Origin: Myxococcota bacterium
Lineage (GTDB): Bacteria; Myxococcota; B64-G9
Direction of reading: 5' to 3'
Assembly (NCBI GenBank): GCA_022710975.1
Contig: JAKLGA010000001.1
Coordinates: 1 to 64,000, forward strand
Length of the DNA stretch: 64,000 nucleotides
Of the stretch, positions 8,166 to 18,600 are shown in pieces; the stretch's first letter is position 1, and the number at the start of each line of letters is the position of its first letter. The notes under the pieces are model-generated. The model worked only from the letters and a program-made list of their open reading frames with translations. It was not told the DNA's origin and did no database searches. The translations under genes and the position numbers were made by a program.

Positions 8166-11100
8166 ATGGCCGATCTCCTGGCCCTGGCCCGCGAGCGGGT
8201 GCTGCTGCTCGACGGCGCCATGGGCACCGCCATCCAGGACCTGAGGCTCCCGGCCGAGGCCTTCGGCGCCCACGCGGGCTGCCTCGAGGCCCTGGTGCTG
8301 ACGGCCCCGGAGCGCGTGGCCGGGATCCACCGGGCCTACCTGGAGGCGGGCGCGGACCTCGTCGAGACCGACACCTTCGGCGCCAGCCCGCAGGTGCTGG
8401 GTGAGTTCGGCCTGGCCGGGCGCTGCGAGGAGCTGAACGAGGCCGCCGCTCGGCTGGCCCGCGTCGAGGCCGCGCGCCTGTCCTCGCCCGGCCGCCCGCG
8501 CTTCGTGGCCGGCTCCGTCGGCCCGGGCACCCGGCTCCCCAGCCTGGGGCAGGGCTCGTACGCCGAGCTGCGGGCGGGTTTCCGCCGGCAGATCGAGGGG
8601 CTGCTCGCGGGCGGGGTCGACCTCCTGCTCATCGAGACGGTCCAGGATCTGCTGCAGGCCCGGGCCGCCCTGGGCGCGGCCCGGGACGCCATGGCGGCCT
8701 CGCGGCGCGTGCCGTTGTGGGTGTCGGTGACGGTCGAGCCGGGCGGCAGCCTGCTGACCGGCTCGGACCTGGGCGCGGTGGTGGCGGTGCTGGAGCCGCT
8801 GGGGGTCGACGTGCTGGGGCTGAACTGCGGCACGGGCCCCGTGCCCATGCGCCCCCACCTCGAGGCGCTGGCGCGGACCTGGCCGGGGCTGCTGGGCGTC
8901 TACCCGAACGCCGGCCTGCCGCGGGCCTGCGCCGGCGGGGTGCGCTACCCCGAGGGGCCCGAGGAGCTGGCCGCCGCGCTGGCGAGCTTCCTCGACAGCC
9001 TGCCGCTCTCCTTCGTGGGCGGCTGCTGCGGCACCACGCCCGCGCACATCCGGCGGCTGGCCGAGCTGCTGGGCGGCCGCGCGCCCCGTCCGCGGCCCGC
9101 GCCCGAGCCGCGGCCGCAGCTCGCCAGCCTGTTCTCGGCCGTGCCCATCGCCCAGCAGCCCCCGCCGCTCTACATCGGCGAGCGGGCCAACGCCACCGGC
9201 TCGCGCGCCTTCCGCGACGCGCTGCTCGGCGGGGATCACCGGGCCGCCTTCGAGCTGCTCGACGCGCAGGCCGAGCAGGGCAGCCACGCGGCCGATCTGT
9301 CGGTGGCCTTCGCCGGGCAGGACGAGCCCCGGCACATGCGGGCGCTGGTGGAGCTGGCCGCGCGCGGCTGCCGGCTGCCGCTGGTCATCGACTCGAACAG
9401 CGTCGACGCCATCCAGCTCGCCCTGGAGCTCTACCCCGGCCGGGCGGCGGTGAACTCGGTCAACCTGGAGGACGGCGGCGCGCGCGCCGACCGGCTCGGG
9501 CCGCTGGCCCGCGAGCACGGCGCGGCGCTCATCTGCGGGTGCATCGACGAGCAGGGCATGGCCATGACCGCCAGGCGGAAGCTGGAGGTGGCCGAGCGCC
9601 TGGTGGAGCGCTGTGTGGGCCGCTACGGGCTGCGGCCCGGCGACCTGCTGGTCGATCCGCTCACCTTCACCGTGGGCTCGGGCGACGCCTCCCTGCGCGC
9701 GGCGGCCCAGGAGACCCTGGAGGGCCTGCGCCTCATCCGCGCGCGCCTGCCCGGGGTGCACACCCTGCTGGGGATCTCCAACGTCTCGTTCGGGCTGTCG
9801 GCCCGCAGCCGGCCGGTGCTGAACTCGGTGTTCCTCGAGGCCGCCCTGCGGGCCGGGTTGACGGCCGCCATCCTCGACCCCCGCCACATCCTGCCGCTGC
9901 CGTCCCTCCCGCCCGAGGAGGTCCGCCTGGCCGAGGCCCTGCTCCTCGACCGGCGCGACGGGGGGCGCGAGCCGCTGCAGGCCTTCGTCGAGCACTTCGC
10001 CGGCCGGCCGGCCGCGCCCGCGGCCGCGGAGGCCGCCGAGCTCGGCCCGCGCGAGGCGGTCTTCCAGGGCGTGCTGCACGGGCGCGGCTCCCAGGTGCTG
10101 GCCCGGCTACCGGCCCTGCTCGGGGAGCTCCCGGCCGGGGCGGTGCTGGACGAGGTGCTGCTGCCCGCCATGCGGAGGGTGGGGGAGCTGTTCGGCGCGG
10201 GCGAGCTGCAGCTGCCCTTCGTGCTGAAGAGCGCCGAGGCCATGAAGCTCGCGGTGGACGCGCTCCGCCCCAGGCTGGGGGCGGGCCGGCGCTCCGCGGA
10301 CCGGCCCCGCAGGCTGCTGCTGGCCACGGTGCGCGGGGACGTGCACGACATCGGCAAGAACCTGGTGGACATCATCCTGTCCAACAACGGCGTCGAGGTG
10401 CTGGATCTCGGCATCAAGGTGCCGGTCGAGACCATCGTGCGGCAGGCCCGCGAGCACGCCGTGGACGCGGTGGGCATGAGCGGGCTGCTGGTCAGCTCGG
10501 CCCTGGTGATGGCCGAGAACCTGCGGGCCATGAGCGATCAGGGCCTGCGCCTGCCGGTGCTGGTGGGCGGCGCCGCGCTGACGCCCGGGTTCGTGCGCGA
10601 CGTGCTGGCCCCCGCCTACCCGGGGGGCGAGGTCATCTACTGCGCGGACGCGTTCGACGGGCTGCGCGCCATGCAGCGCCTGGACGCCGGGGGGCCGCCG
10701 CCCGCGCCCGGCCCGGCGGTCGGCGCGGGGGAGCTGCCGCGCGACGCCTACCCGCCCGGGCCGCTCGCGCTGCAGGAGGTGACGCCGCCCCGGCCGCCCT
10801 TCCTGGGCAGCCGGGTGGTCGAGGACATCCGCCTGCAGGACGTGCTCGCCTACCTCAACCCGGTGGCCCTGGTGCGCGGCCGCTGGGGGTACCGGCGCGG
10901 CGGGCTCACGCGGGCGGAGTACGAGCAGGTGCTGGAGCGCGAGGTGCGGCCCCGCCAGGCGGCCCTGCTCGAGCTGGTCGCGCGGGAGGAGCTCTTCCGC
11001 CCGCGCCTGGTGTATGGCTTCTTCGAGGCGCGCGGCCAGGGCGAGCGGGTGCGGATCGCCGACGGCGGGCGGGAGCACGTGCTCGAGTTCCCGCGCCGGC

Positions 11101-11555
11101 GCCGCGAGCCGCGCCTGTGCCTGGCCGACTTCGTGCGCCCCGACGGCGACGTGCTCGGCCTGTTCGCGGTCAGCCTGGGCGACGAGGCCGTGCGCCGCGG
11201 GCGCCAGGTGCTGGCGCGCGACGGCTACCTGGATTACTTCCTGCTGCACGGGCTGGCGGTCGAGGCGACCGAGGCCCTGGCCGAGCTGGCCCACGCCCGG
11301 CTGCGCCAGGAGCTGGGCATCGGGGAGCCGCGCCCGCTCGGCTGGCAGGAGCTTGTCACCCAGCGCTACCGCGGCAGCCGCTACGGCTTCGGCTACCCGG
11401 CCGCGCCCGATCTCTCGGCCCACCGGCTGGTGTTCGAGCTGCTGCGGCCCGAGCGCATCGGGCTCGCGCTGGCCGAGGGCTTCCAGCTCGTGCCCGAGTA
11501 CGCTACCGTGGCCCTGGTGCTGCACCACCCCCAGGCCAAGTACTTCGCGACGTAG
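8166..11555 (+). CDS. metH: Cobalamin-dependent methionine synthase
   Basis: This encodes 1129 residues from the ATG after GAGGAGGCG. It transfers the methyl group of 5-methyltetrahydrofolate to homocysteine through methylcobalamin. The four modules are in the standard order. The homocysteine domain (1-300) has zinc ligands C221 and C287/C288 (GLNCGTG, GGCCGTT). The pterin-binding domain (about 320-610) has IGERANATGS. The B12 module (about 620-850) has D725-x-H727-x-x-G730 in DVHDIGKNL, where the histidine coordinates cobalt. The C-terminal reactivation domain (about 870-1129) includes RGRWGYR. The length is slightly below E. coli MetH (1227). It heads a methionine/folate operon with the next two genes. 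Confidence 0.95.
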   Translation: MADLLALARERVLLLDGAMGTAIQDLRLPAEAFGAHAGCLEALVLTAPERVAGIHRAYLEAGADLVETDTFGASPQVLGEFGLAGRCEELNEAAARLARVEAARLSSPGRPRFVAGSVGPGTRLPSLGQGSYAELRAGFRRQIEGLLAGGVDLLLIETVQDLLQARAALGAARDAMAASRRVPLWVSVTVEPGGSLLTGSDLGAVVAVLEPLGVDVLGLNCGTGPVPMRPHLEALARTWPGLLGVYPNAGLPRACAGGVRYPEGPEELAAALASFLDSLPLSFVGGCCGTTPAHIRRLAELLGGRAPRPRPAPEPRPQLASLFSAVPIAQQPPPLYIGERANATGSRAFRDALLGGDHRAAFELLDAQAEQGSHAADLSVAFAGQDEPRHMRALVELAARGCRLPLVIDSNSVDAIQLALELYPGRAAVNSVNLEDGGARADRLGPLAREHGAALICGCIDEQGMAMTARRKLEVAERLVERCVGRYGLRPGDLLVDPLTFTVGSGDASLRAAAQETLEGLRLIRARLPGVHTLLGISNVSFGLSARSRPVLNSVFLEAALRAGLTAAILDPRHILPLPSLPPEEVRLAEALLLDRRDGGREPLQAFVEHFAGRPAAPAAAEAAELGPREAVFQGVLHGRGSQVLARLPALLGELPAGAVLDEVLLPAMRRVGELFGAGELQLPFVLKSAEAMKLAVDALRPRLGAGRRSADRPRRLLLATVRGDVHDIGKNLVDIILSNNGVEVLDLGIKVPVETIVRQAREHAVDAVGMSGLLVSSALVMAENLRAMSDQGLRLPVLVGGAALTPGFVRDVLAPAYPGGEVIYCADAFDGLRAMQRLDAGGPPPAPGPAVGAGELPRDAYPPGPLALQEVTPPRPPFLGSRVVEDIRLQDVLAYLNPVALVRGRWGYRRGGLTRAEYEQVLEREVRPRQAALLELVAREELFRPRLVYGFFEARGQGERVRIADGGREHVLEFPRRRREPRLCLADFVRPDGDVLGLFAVSLGDEAVRRGRQVLARDGYLDYFLLHGLAVEATEALAELAHARLRQELGIGEPRPLGWQELVTQRYRGSRYGFGYPAAPDLSAHRLVFELLRPERIGLALAEGFQLVPEYATVALVLHHPQAKYFAT

Positions 11556-11569
11556 GGGCGGGAGGGAGC

Positions 11570-13402
11570 ATGGCGAGGAAGAGCCTGCGCGAGCTCGTCG
11601 AGGAGCGCGTGGTCCTGTTCGACGGGGCCATGGGCACCGAGCTCTACCAGCGCCACCAGTTCGTCAACGTGTGCTACGACCACCTGTGCGTCAGCGACCC
11701 GGAGCTGGTGCGGGCGGTCCACCAGGCCCATCGCCAGGCCGGCGCGGACGTGCTGACCACCAACACCTTCGGCGCCAACCGCAAGAAGCTGGAGGCCTTC
11801 CTGCTGGGCGATCAGGTGCGGGAGGTGAACCGCGCCGCGGCGTGCCTGGCCCGCGAGGTGGCCGGCGAGGAGCTGCTGGTGGCCGGCAGCGTCGGCCCGC
11901 TGGGGGTGCCCGTGGGGATCGGCGGCGTGCCCGAGGCCGAGGCCGAGGCCATGTACGCCGACGCCATCCAGGGGTTGCGGGAGGGCGGGGCGGACTTCGC
12001 CATCCTCGAGACCTTCGGGCGGCGGGAGGATCTGCTGGCCGCGGCCCGGGCCGCGACCCGGGTCGGGCTCGACTACCTGCCCTCCATCGCGGTGGACGAG
12101 CGCGGGCTGTCGCGCTTCGGCGAGACCATCGACGGCCTGTTCGCGCCCTTCCCGGCCGACCTGCCCGCCCCGCTCATGCTGGGCTTCAACTGCGGCGTGG
12201 GCCCGGCCGAGTGGCTGGAGCTGCTCGAGCGGCGCCTGCCCGGTCTGCCGTTCCCGGTGCTGGTGCAGCCCAACGCCGGCTTCCCCAAGCGGGTGGCCGA
12301 CCGCATGATCTACATGACCAGCCCCGAGTACTTCATGACCTACGCGCTGCACTTCGTGCAGCTCGGGGCGCGGGCGGTGGGCGGCTGCTGCGGCACCGGG
12401 CCGGACCACATCCGCGCGCTGGCGGCCGGGGTGAAGTCGCTGCACAGGCGCCGGGTTGAGATCGCGCCGGCCGCGGCCGCGGGCGTGGAGCTCAGCGAGC
12501 CGCACCCGCTCGAGCTCCGCTCGCGGCTGGCCTGGAAGCTCGCGCACGGGCAGTGGGTGACCCTGGTCGAGCTGGTGCCGCCGCTCGGCTACGACATGGC
12601 GCCCACCGTGGAGCGCGCCCGGCTGTGCGCCGTCCAGGGGGTGGACGCCATCAACGTGCCCGACGGGCCGCGGGCCTCCTCGCGGGTCAGCCCGCTCATC
12701 GCCGCTAGCCTCATCCAGGCGCAGGCCGGGGTGGAGGTGGTGCTGCACCTGTGCTGCCGCGATCGCAACATCCTGGGCATGCAGGCCGATCTCCTGGGCT
12801 GCGCCGCGGCCGGCATCCACAACGTGCTCATCATCACCGGCGATCCACCCAAGGTGGGCGACTACCCCTTCGCCACCGCGGTCTTCGACCTCGACTCGAT
12901 CGGCTTCACCCGCATCGCCGACCGGCTGAACCGCGGGGTGGACATCGGCGGCCACCCGGTCAAGCCGCCCACCCGCTTCCTCAAGGCCGTGGGCGTCGAC
13001 CCGTCCCACCTCGAGCAGGAGCGCGAGCTGGACCGCCTGGCCCGGAAGCGCGAGGCCGGCGCCGAGCTCGCCATCACCCAGCCGGTGTTCGACGCCGAGG
13101 TGCTGCTGCGCTTCGCGGAGCGCGCCCGGCCGCTCGGGCTGCCGCTGCTGGCCGGGATCTGGCCGCTGGCCAGCGCCCGCAACGCGGAGTTCCTGAACAA
13201 CGAGGTGCCCGGGGTCAAGGTGCCGGCGCGCGTGCTCGCGCGCATGGCCGCCGCCTCGGCCCGCGGCAAGGAGGCGGCCCGGGACGAGGGCGTGGCCATC
13301 GCCAGGGAGCTCCGCGACCAGGTGCGCCCGGCGGTGGCGGGCGTCCAGGTGAGCGCGCCGTTCGGCCACGTGGCCACCGCGCTCCAGGTGATCGCGCCAT
13401 GA
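11570..13402 (+). CDS. Homocysteine S-methyltransferase / methylenetetrahydrofolate reductase fusion
   Basis: This encodes 610 residues. Residues 1-290 form a second homocysteine methyltransferase barrel with zinc ligands C208 (GFNCGVG) and C273/C274 (GGCCGTG). Residues about 320-610 are an FAD-type 5,10-methylenetetrahydrofolate reductase with ITGDPPKVGDYP and AELAITQPVFDAEVL. The same fusion exists in Bacillus (YitJ type). The reductase half makes the methyl donor used by MetH encoded immediately upstream. The extra homocysteine domain may serve another methyl donor or act in methyl-group salvage. The stop overlaps the start of the rubredoxin gene (ATGA). Confidence 0.93.
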   Translation: MARKSLRELVEERVVLFDGAMGTELYQRHQFVNVCYDHLCVSDPELVRAVHQAHRQAGADVLTTNTFGANRKKLEAFLLGDQVREVNRAAACLAREVAGEELLVAGSVGPLGVPVGIGGVPEAEAEAMYADAIQGLREGGADFAILETFGRREDLLAAARAATRVGLDYLPSIAVDERGLSRFGETIDGLFAPFPADLPAPLMLGFNCGVGPAEWLELLERRLPGLPFPVLVQPNAGFPKRVADRMIYMTSPEYFMTYALHFVQLGARAVGGCCGTGPDHIRALAAGVKSLHRRRVEIAPAAAAGVELSEPHPLELRSRLAWKLAHGQWVTLVELVPPLGYDMAPTVERARLCAVQGVDAINVPDGPRASSRVSPLIAASLIQAQAGVEVVLHLCCRDRNILGMQADLLGCAAAGIHNVLIITGDPPKVGDYPFATAVFDLDSIGFTRIADRLNRGVDIGGHPVKPPTRFLKAVGVDPSHLEQERELDRLARKREAGAELAITQPVFDAEVLLRFAERARPLGLPLLAGIWPLASARNAEFLNNEVPGVKVPARVLARMAAASARGKEAARDEGVAIARELRDQVRPAVAGVQVSAPFGHVATALQVIAP

Positions 13403-13614
13403 AGGCGGACGCCGTGCCGCCCCCGGTCCCGGGGCCCGCGCTCGGAGAGGAGCAGGACGGGCGCTGGGTGTGCGTGAGCTGCGGTTTCATCTACGATCCG
13501 CGGCGCGGGGATCCGGCCCGGGGGTTCCCGGCCGGGACCGCCTTCGAGGCGCTCCCGGAGGGTTGGGTGTGCCCGCTGTGCTACTCATCCAAGGCGGCCT
13601 TCGACCGCTACTGA
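13399..13614 (+). CDS. Rubredoxin
   Basis: This encodes 71 residues. The ATG at 13399 overlaps the reductase stop (ATGA), indicating translational coupling. The iron-sulfur site is a complete Cys4 set: C25 and C28 (WVCVSCGF), then C58 and C61 (WVCPLCY). The rubredoxin core IYDPRRGDPARGFPAGTAFE lies between them. A proline-rich N-terminal extension of about 20 residues is longer than in classical 52-54-residue rubredoxins. It is a small cytosolic one-electron carrier. Its coupling to the methylenetetrahydrofolate reductase suggests it supplies electrons to that enzyme or to MetH reactivation; this is inference. Confidence 0.93.
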   Translation: MKADAVPPPVPGPALGEEQDGRWVCVSCGFIYDPRRGDPARGFPAGTAFEALPEGWVCPLCYSSKAAFDRY

Positions 13615-13627
13615 CAGGGAGGCTACG

Positions 13628-14494
13628 ATGAGATCGGTTTCCAGGTCGCGCGGGCTGGTGCTGGCGCTGGCGGTCGCGTGGGTGGCCCCGTCCGCGGCGC
13701 TGGCCGCCGAGGCGGGCGCGGAGCCCGAGCCGGCGGCGGACGAGCAGGCCGCGCCCGCCCCGGCCGCGGGGCTGTGCGTGGAGCTGGGCTTCAAGTCGGC
13801 CTACATGTTCCGCGGCTCCAACCTGTTCTCCCTCGACGAGGTGGGCGCCCAGCGGCCGGTGGTCAACCCGCTGGTGAGCTGGGCGATCGGCGACACCGGC
13901 CTGAGCCTCACCTACCTCGGCGCCTTCCAGCTCAGCGACGAGGGCCGGGGCGCCAACCGCGACGGCGCCCTGGATCTCGAGCAGGATCTCATCCTGGGCT
14001 ACAGCCTCGCCCTGCCCGCTGGCTTCTCGTTCCAGGCGGCGTTCACCTGGCTGGTGTGGCCGTTCGCCGACCAGGAGGTCATGGGCACGGGCATGCCCTC
14101 GGTGATCGAGCCGCTGGTGGGGATCACCTGGTCCGGGCCGCTGGACGTGGGCCTGCGGGTGTCCTACTTCCACGGGGTGCCGGACAGCCTCGACTTCCTG
14201 CGCTACGCCTACGTGAACCCCTGGCTGGCGAAGCGCCTGCAGCTCTCGCCGGACGTGGCCCTGCTGGCCGGCCTGGGGTTCGGGATCAAGGCCTGGGTCA
14301 ACGGGGACACGAACAACATGTGCGACGTGCAGGTGAGCCTCGAGGTGCCCATCAACCTGCCCCACGGCTTCTACCTCAGGCCGGGGGTGTACTTCTCCTG
14401 GACCAACCTGGACGACCCCGAGGACGGCCCCGCCTTCAGCTTCCGCGACGAGGTCTCGGCCTGGGGCGGCCTGGCCCTGGGGGTGGTCCTGTAG
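13628..14494 (+). CDS. Predicted outer-membrane beta-barrel (Gcw_chp/TIGR02001-like)
   Basis: This encodes 288 residues with a GGGAGG ribosome-binding site. The signal peptide (LVLALAVAWVAPSAALA) is followed by an acidic, alanine-proline linker. The barrel then opens with FKSAYMFRGSNLFS, the S-x-Y-x-F-R-G signature of this outer-membrane family. Alternating amphipathic strands run to the C-terminus, which ends in hydrophobic LALGVVL. The family is known only as conserved outer-membrane proteins, with no clear function. It lies 13 bp after the rubredoxin gene, but its product shares no obvious pathway with the methionine genes. Confidence 0.75.
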   Translation: MRSVSRSRGLVLALAVAWVAPSAALAAEAGAEPEPAADEQAAPAPAAGLCVELGFKSAYMFRGSNLFSLDEVGAQRPVVNPLVSWAIGDTGLSLTYLGAFQLSDEGRGANRDGALDLEQDLILGYSLALPAGFSFQAAFTWLVWPFADQEVMGTGMPSVIEPLVGITWSGPLDVGLRVSYFHGVPDSLDFLRYAYVNPWLAKRLQLSPDVALLAGLGFGIKAWVNGDTNNMCDVQVSLEVPINLPHGFYLRPGVYFSWTNLDDPEDGPAFSFRDEVSAWGGLALGVVL

Positions 14495-14506
14495 CGCGCC
14501 GGGCGC

Positions 14507-15490
14507 TCACTCCCCGTAGCCGAAGACGATCCCGGGCGTGGTGTCGGAGAAGGCCATGGGCACCGAGCGCAGGCGCTCGAGCGGGTCGACCGCGCGGCCG
14601 TCCACGAACACGGCGAAGTGCAGGTGCGGGCCGGTGGTCCGGCCCGTGTCGCCCAGCAGCCCCAGCACGTCGCCCTGGCCGAGGTCCTGGTCCACCTCGA
14701 CCATGATGAGCGCCAGGTGGGCGTAGACCGTGTGGCTGCCGTCGGCGTGCTTGAGCCGCACCACCCGCCCGCCCGAGCCGCCCCAGCCGGCCTTGACCAC
14801 CGTGCCCGCGGCCACGGCGTACACCGGCTCGTGGGGCGGCGCGGCCAGATCGATGCCGGCGTGGAAGCGCACCCGCAGGGGCTGGAGCGGGTCGCGCCGG
14901 TTGCCGTAGCCCGAGGTGATCACCCCGTGCGAGATGGGCCAGGCCAGGCCGTCCTCCTCGCTGGGGCCCTTCAACCGGGTCGAGGCCGCGGCGAGGGTGC
15001 GCATGGCCCACACCTTGCGGTCGATGCGCAGCACCAGCCCGCCCACCACGGTCGCCAACTCGGCCGGCGGCCCGTCCTCGCGCCGCAGCTCGCGGTCGAT
15101 CTCGTACTCGGCCGCCACCCGCGCGCGCACCAGCGGGGCCAGCGCCAGGCGCTCCGGGGCCTGGGACAGGTAGGCGTCCACGGTCTCCAGGAAGGGTGGC
15201 CAGGCCGAGTCCAGGGCCGGCCCGGTCAGCCGCCGCTGGCGCTGGAACTGGGAGATGGCCTCCTCGACCTCCTCGAGGCTCGGCGGGGCCAGGCCGTCCC
15301 CGTCGGCCGCCCGCGCGCGCTCGTCGGGGCTCCGGGGCGGCTCGGCGCGGTGGTCCTGCCAGCTCGCCCAGCCGGCCTGCTGGGAGACCCGGTGGCGTGA
15401 CAGACCGGGCGTCGGATCGCGGTCCAGCCGCAGCCTCGGCGCGCAGCCGAGCTGGAGCAGGGCGACCAGGAAAATGCAGGCCCGGCGCAT
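14507..15490 (-). CDS. M23 family metallopeptidase lipoprotein (LytM/peptidoglycan endopeptidase type)
   Basis: This encodes 327 residues from the ATG at 15490. The lipobox is LLQLGC (Cys20), so the protein is lipid-anchored. Residues about 190-310 are the M23 domain. The zinc/catalytic motifs are complete: HAGIDLAAP (H-x3-D) and HLHFAVFVDG (H-x-H), plus the usual GPHLHF context. It probably cleaves peptidoglycan cross-links in the periplasm. The helical N-terminal half (about 30-190) is unassigned and may be a docking segment. It is convergent with the barrel gene and divergent from the large lipoprotein gene. Confidence 0.9.
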   Translation of the reverse strand: MRRACIFLVALLQLGCAPRLRLDRDPTPGLSRHRVSQQAGWASWQDHRAEPPRSPDERARAADGDGLAPPSLEEVEEAISQFQRQRRLTGPALDSAWPPFLETVDAYLSQAPERLALAPLVRARVAAEYEIDRELRREDGPPAELATVVGGLVLRIDRKVWAMRTLAAASTRLKGPSEEDGLAWPISHGVITSGYGNRRDPLQPLRVRFHAGIDLAAPPHEPVYAVAAGTVVKAGWGGSGGRVVRLKHADGSHTVYAHLALIMVEVDQDLGQGDVLGLLGDTGRTTGPHLHFAVFVDGRAVDPLERLRSVPMAFSDTTPGIVFGYGE

Positions 15491-15587
15491 GGTTCGATGA
15501 TAGCCAGGCCTCCCCACGAGGGCAACTTCTGGCGGGACGGGCCGATCGGGCGGGGTCTGTGACGAGCTGGCGCGCGTTCGCTCCCTC

Positions 15588-15616
15588 TTGCCAGCAAGGG
15601 AAACCTCGTGCTAGGT
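15588..15616 (+). promoter_or_regulatory. Candidate promoter of the first ASH/VWA lipoprotein gene
   Basis: TTGCCA (15588-15593), 17 bp, CTAGGT (15611-15616). It is followed by an 84-bp leader and a GGAGG site before the ATG at 15700. Confidence 0.4.
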
Positions 15617-15699
15617 GTCTCTTGCACCGGTTCGATGTGCGCCAGTGGCGCAGGGCGGCCTACCTTTCCTTGGAGCTCGCGGGACGGAGGAGCGAAGGC

Positions 15700-18600
15700 A
15701 TGAACCCGAGGCAGATCCGCTTGGCGATCGTGGCCCTGGCCCTGCTGCCCATCGCCCTGGGCTGCGAGTGCGGCGGCTCCGAGTTCGTTCCCCAGTCCGG
15801 CAACATCGGGCGCTACCACGTGTCCACGGGCACCACGCCCCCGCCGCTCGACCAGTACGCCGAGGCGCAGCCGGGCGTGGACCCGGATCGGGCCGAGGTG
15901 GCCGTGGACTTCGGCTCGGTGGACGTGGACACCCAGGCCATGCGCTACCTCTTCTTCCGCAACACGGGCACGGCCGATCTGCTGGTCGGCGCGGTGAGCT
16001 TCGAGCAGGGCGCGGATCCCGCCTTCGCCGTGGCCTGCCTGCAGGACGGCAGCTTCGTGGCCGGCTGCCCGTACTCCGACTCCGCCCCGCTGGCCATCCC
16101 GGCCGGCGGCGATCTGGTCATCCAGGCGGCCTTCGCCCCGCAGGAGGTGCGCGCCCACGCGGCCGCGTTCGTGATCGTGTCCACCGCCGCCGACTTCTCC
16201 GAGGTGCGCGTGTCGCTCACCGGCGCCGGGGTGACGCCCGAGATCCAGGTGTGCATCAGCGACTGCGTCGGCGACCAGGGGGCCGCGGGCTGCAGCGGGG
16301 CGACCGACCTGTGCAACGACGTGGCCCCGGGCGACCTGCGGGTGGACTTCGGCGACGGCGTGACCGGCCAGACCTCCACCCGCCGGGTGGTGGTGAAGAA
16401 CCTCGGCAACCAGAGCCTGGTGGTCAGCTTGATCCAGCTCTCCGGCGGCGACGCCAGCCAGTTCGCCTGGACGGCCGCGGGCGATGCCCTGCCCGGGACC
16501 CTGGCCGCCGGCCAGGAGGTCGAGCTCAGCGTCACCTACACCCCGACCACCGGTGGCGAGCACGCCTCGGAGCTCCAGATCCTGTCGAACGACGTGAACG
16601 AGGGCGAGCTGCGCGTGGATCTCGCCGGCCGCGGGCTGGCCCCCCGGGTGTGCCCGGAGCCGCTGACCGTGGACTTCGGCACCGTGCCCGTGGGCGAGAG
16701 CCGTGAGGGCTCCTTCCTGCTGACCAACTGCGGCCTGCTCGAGCTGTCGGTCTCGAGCATCGCGCTGACCGCCGACTCGAGCGCCGACTTCTCCATGGTG
16801 AGCCCGACCGACTTCCCGCTCGTGCTCCAGCCCGGCGAGTCGGCCACGGTGACCGCGGCCTACACCCCCACCGACCGGGGCTCGGACCTGGGCGGGGCGG
16901 CCATCTTCTCCAACGACCCGGCCTCCGATCCGGCCACCGGGCTGACCGGCGTGGTGGCGCTCCGGGGCAACGGCCTGGTGCTGGAGTGCGACATCCTGGC
17001 CGTGCCCAGCCCGCTCAACTTCGGCGGCGTGGTGCAGCAGCAGTCGGACGTCCAGCTCCTGGTGCTGTCCAACGTGGGCAACCACCAGTGCACCTTCCTG
17101 GGGGCCGAGATCACCCAGAACTCGGCCGAGGGCGAGTTCGGCGTGCTGTCCGCGCCGCCCTCGGGCACGGTCTTCCAGCCGGGCGACACCCTGCAGCTCG
17201 AGGTGAGCTACGCGCCGACCGCGCTGGGGCTCGACGCGGGCGTGCTGACGCTGACCGGCACGGACAAGGACGGCCCGACCATCGACGTGCCGCTGGTCGG
17301 CGAGGGGGTGGCCACCGCGGTGTGCGAGCTGTCGGTCACCCCGGCCTCGCTGCGCTTCGGCACCACCAAGCTGAACAACACCCGCGCCCTGTACATCACC
17401 CTGGAGAACAGCGGCAACGCGCCCTGCCAGATCTCGGGCTACGAGATGACCCACGGCATCCTGTTCCCCTACGAGTTCACCGTCACCGGCGCGCCGCCCA
17501 CGCCGTTCAACGTGGCCCGCCGGGGCCAGGCCGGCTCGCGCGTGGACCTCGAGATCACCTTCGCCCCGAGCCAGCTCGGCCTGCACGCGGCCGCCTTCTG
17601 GGTGACCAGCAACGATCCCGACCTGCAGCAGTCCGGCTCCAACCCGTTCGACCAGTTCTCCTGCACCTGGCCCGCGCCGCCCGAGCCCGGCCAGGCCTGC
17701 GTGCCCATCTCGGGCAGCGCGGCCGAGTCGAACATCGAGGTGGTGCCGAGCGAGCTGGACTTCGGCGTGGTGACGCTGGGCTGCAACTCGCCCGAGCTGC
17801 GGGTGACCGTCTACAACCTGGGCACCATCGATCTGAACGTGGCCGACATCTACCTCGAGGACCCGGCCGACCCCAACTTCGAGATCCGCCAGGCCCCGGC
17901 CACCCCGTACGCGCTGCCCGGCGGGCAGAGCTTCGAGGTGCGCCTGCGCTACCACCCGCAGGACATGAGCGTGCACCGCAACTCGCTGTACATCGTGTCC
18001 GACGCCTCCAACGAGGACATGCTGATCGTGCCGCTGTTCGGGCGCGGCACGAACATCTCGGACCAGACCGACGTGTTCCACCAGCCGACCGAGGTGAAGT
18101 CGGACGTGCTGTTCGTGGTGGACAACTCGGGCTCCATGGGCTGGGCCCAGACCGAGCTGGCGAACAACTTCGCCTCGTTCATCGCCTACGCCACCAGCCT
18201 GGAGGTCGACTACCACATCGGGGTCATCACCACCGAGGTGAACGATGCCGAGACCGGCCAGGGCGACCCGGACCGCGACATCTTCCCGGGGGTGCTGGTG
18301 CAGGCGCCGGGCCGGCCCAAGATCATCACCAACCAGACCCCGGAGCTGAACGCGGCCTTCACCGACAACGTGAACGTGGGCACCTGCTGCTCGGACGAGC
18401 AGGAGGCCGGCCTGCAGGCCGCGCACATGGCGCTCAGCGAGCCGCTGGTGAGCGATCCGGCCGCCAACGACGGCTTCGTGCGCGAGGACGCCAAGCTGTA
18501 CCTGATCATGCTCAGCGACGAGCAGGACCAGTCCCGCGGCGAGCCCGACTTCTACGTGGACTTCTTCCAGTCGATCAAGGGATTCCGCAACACCGCCTGG

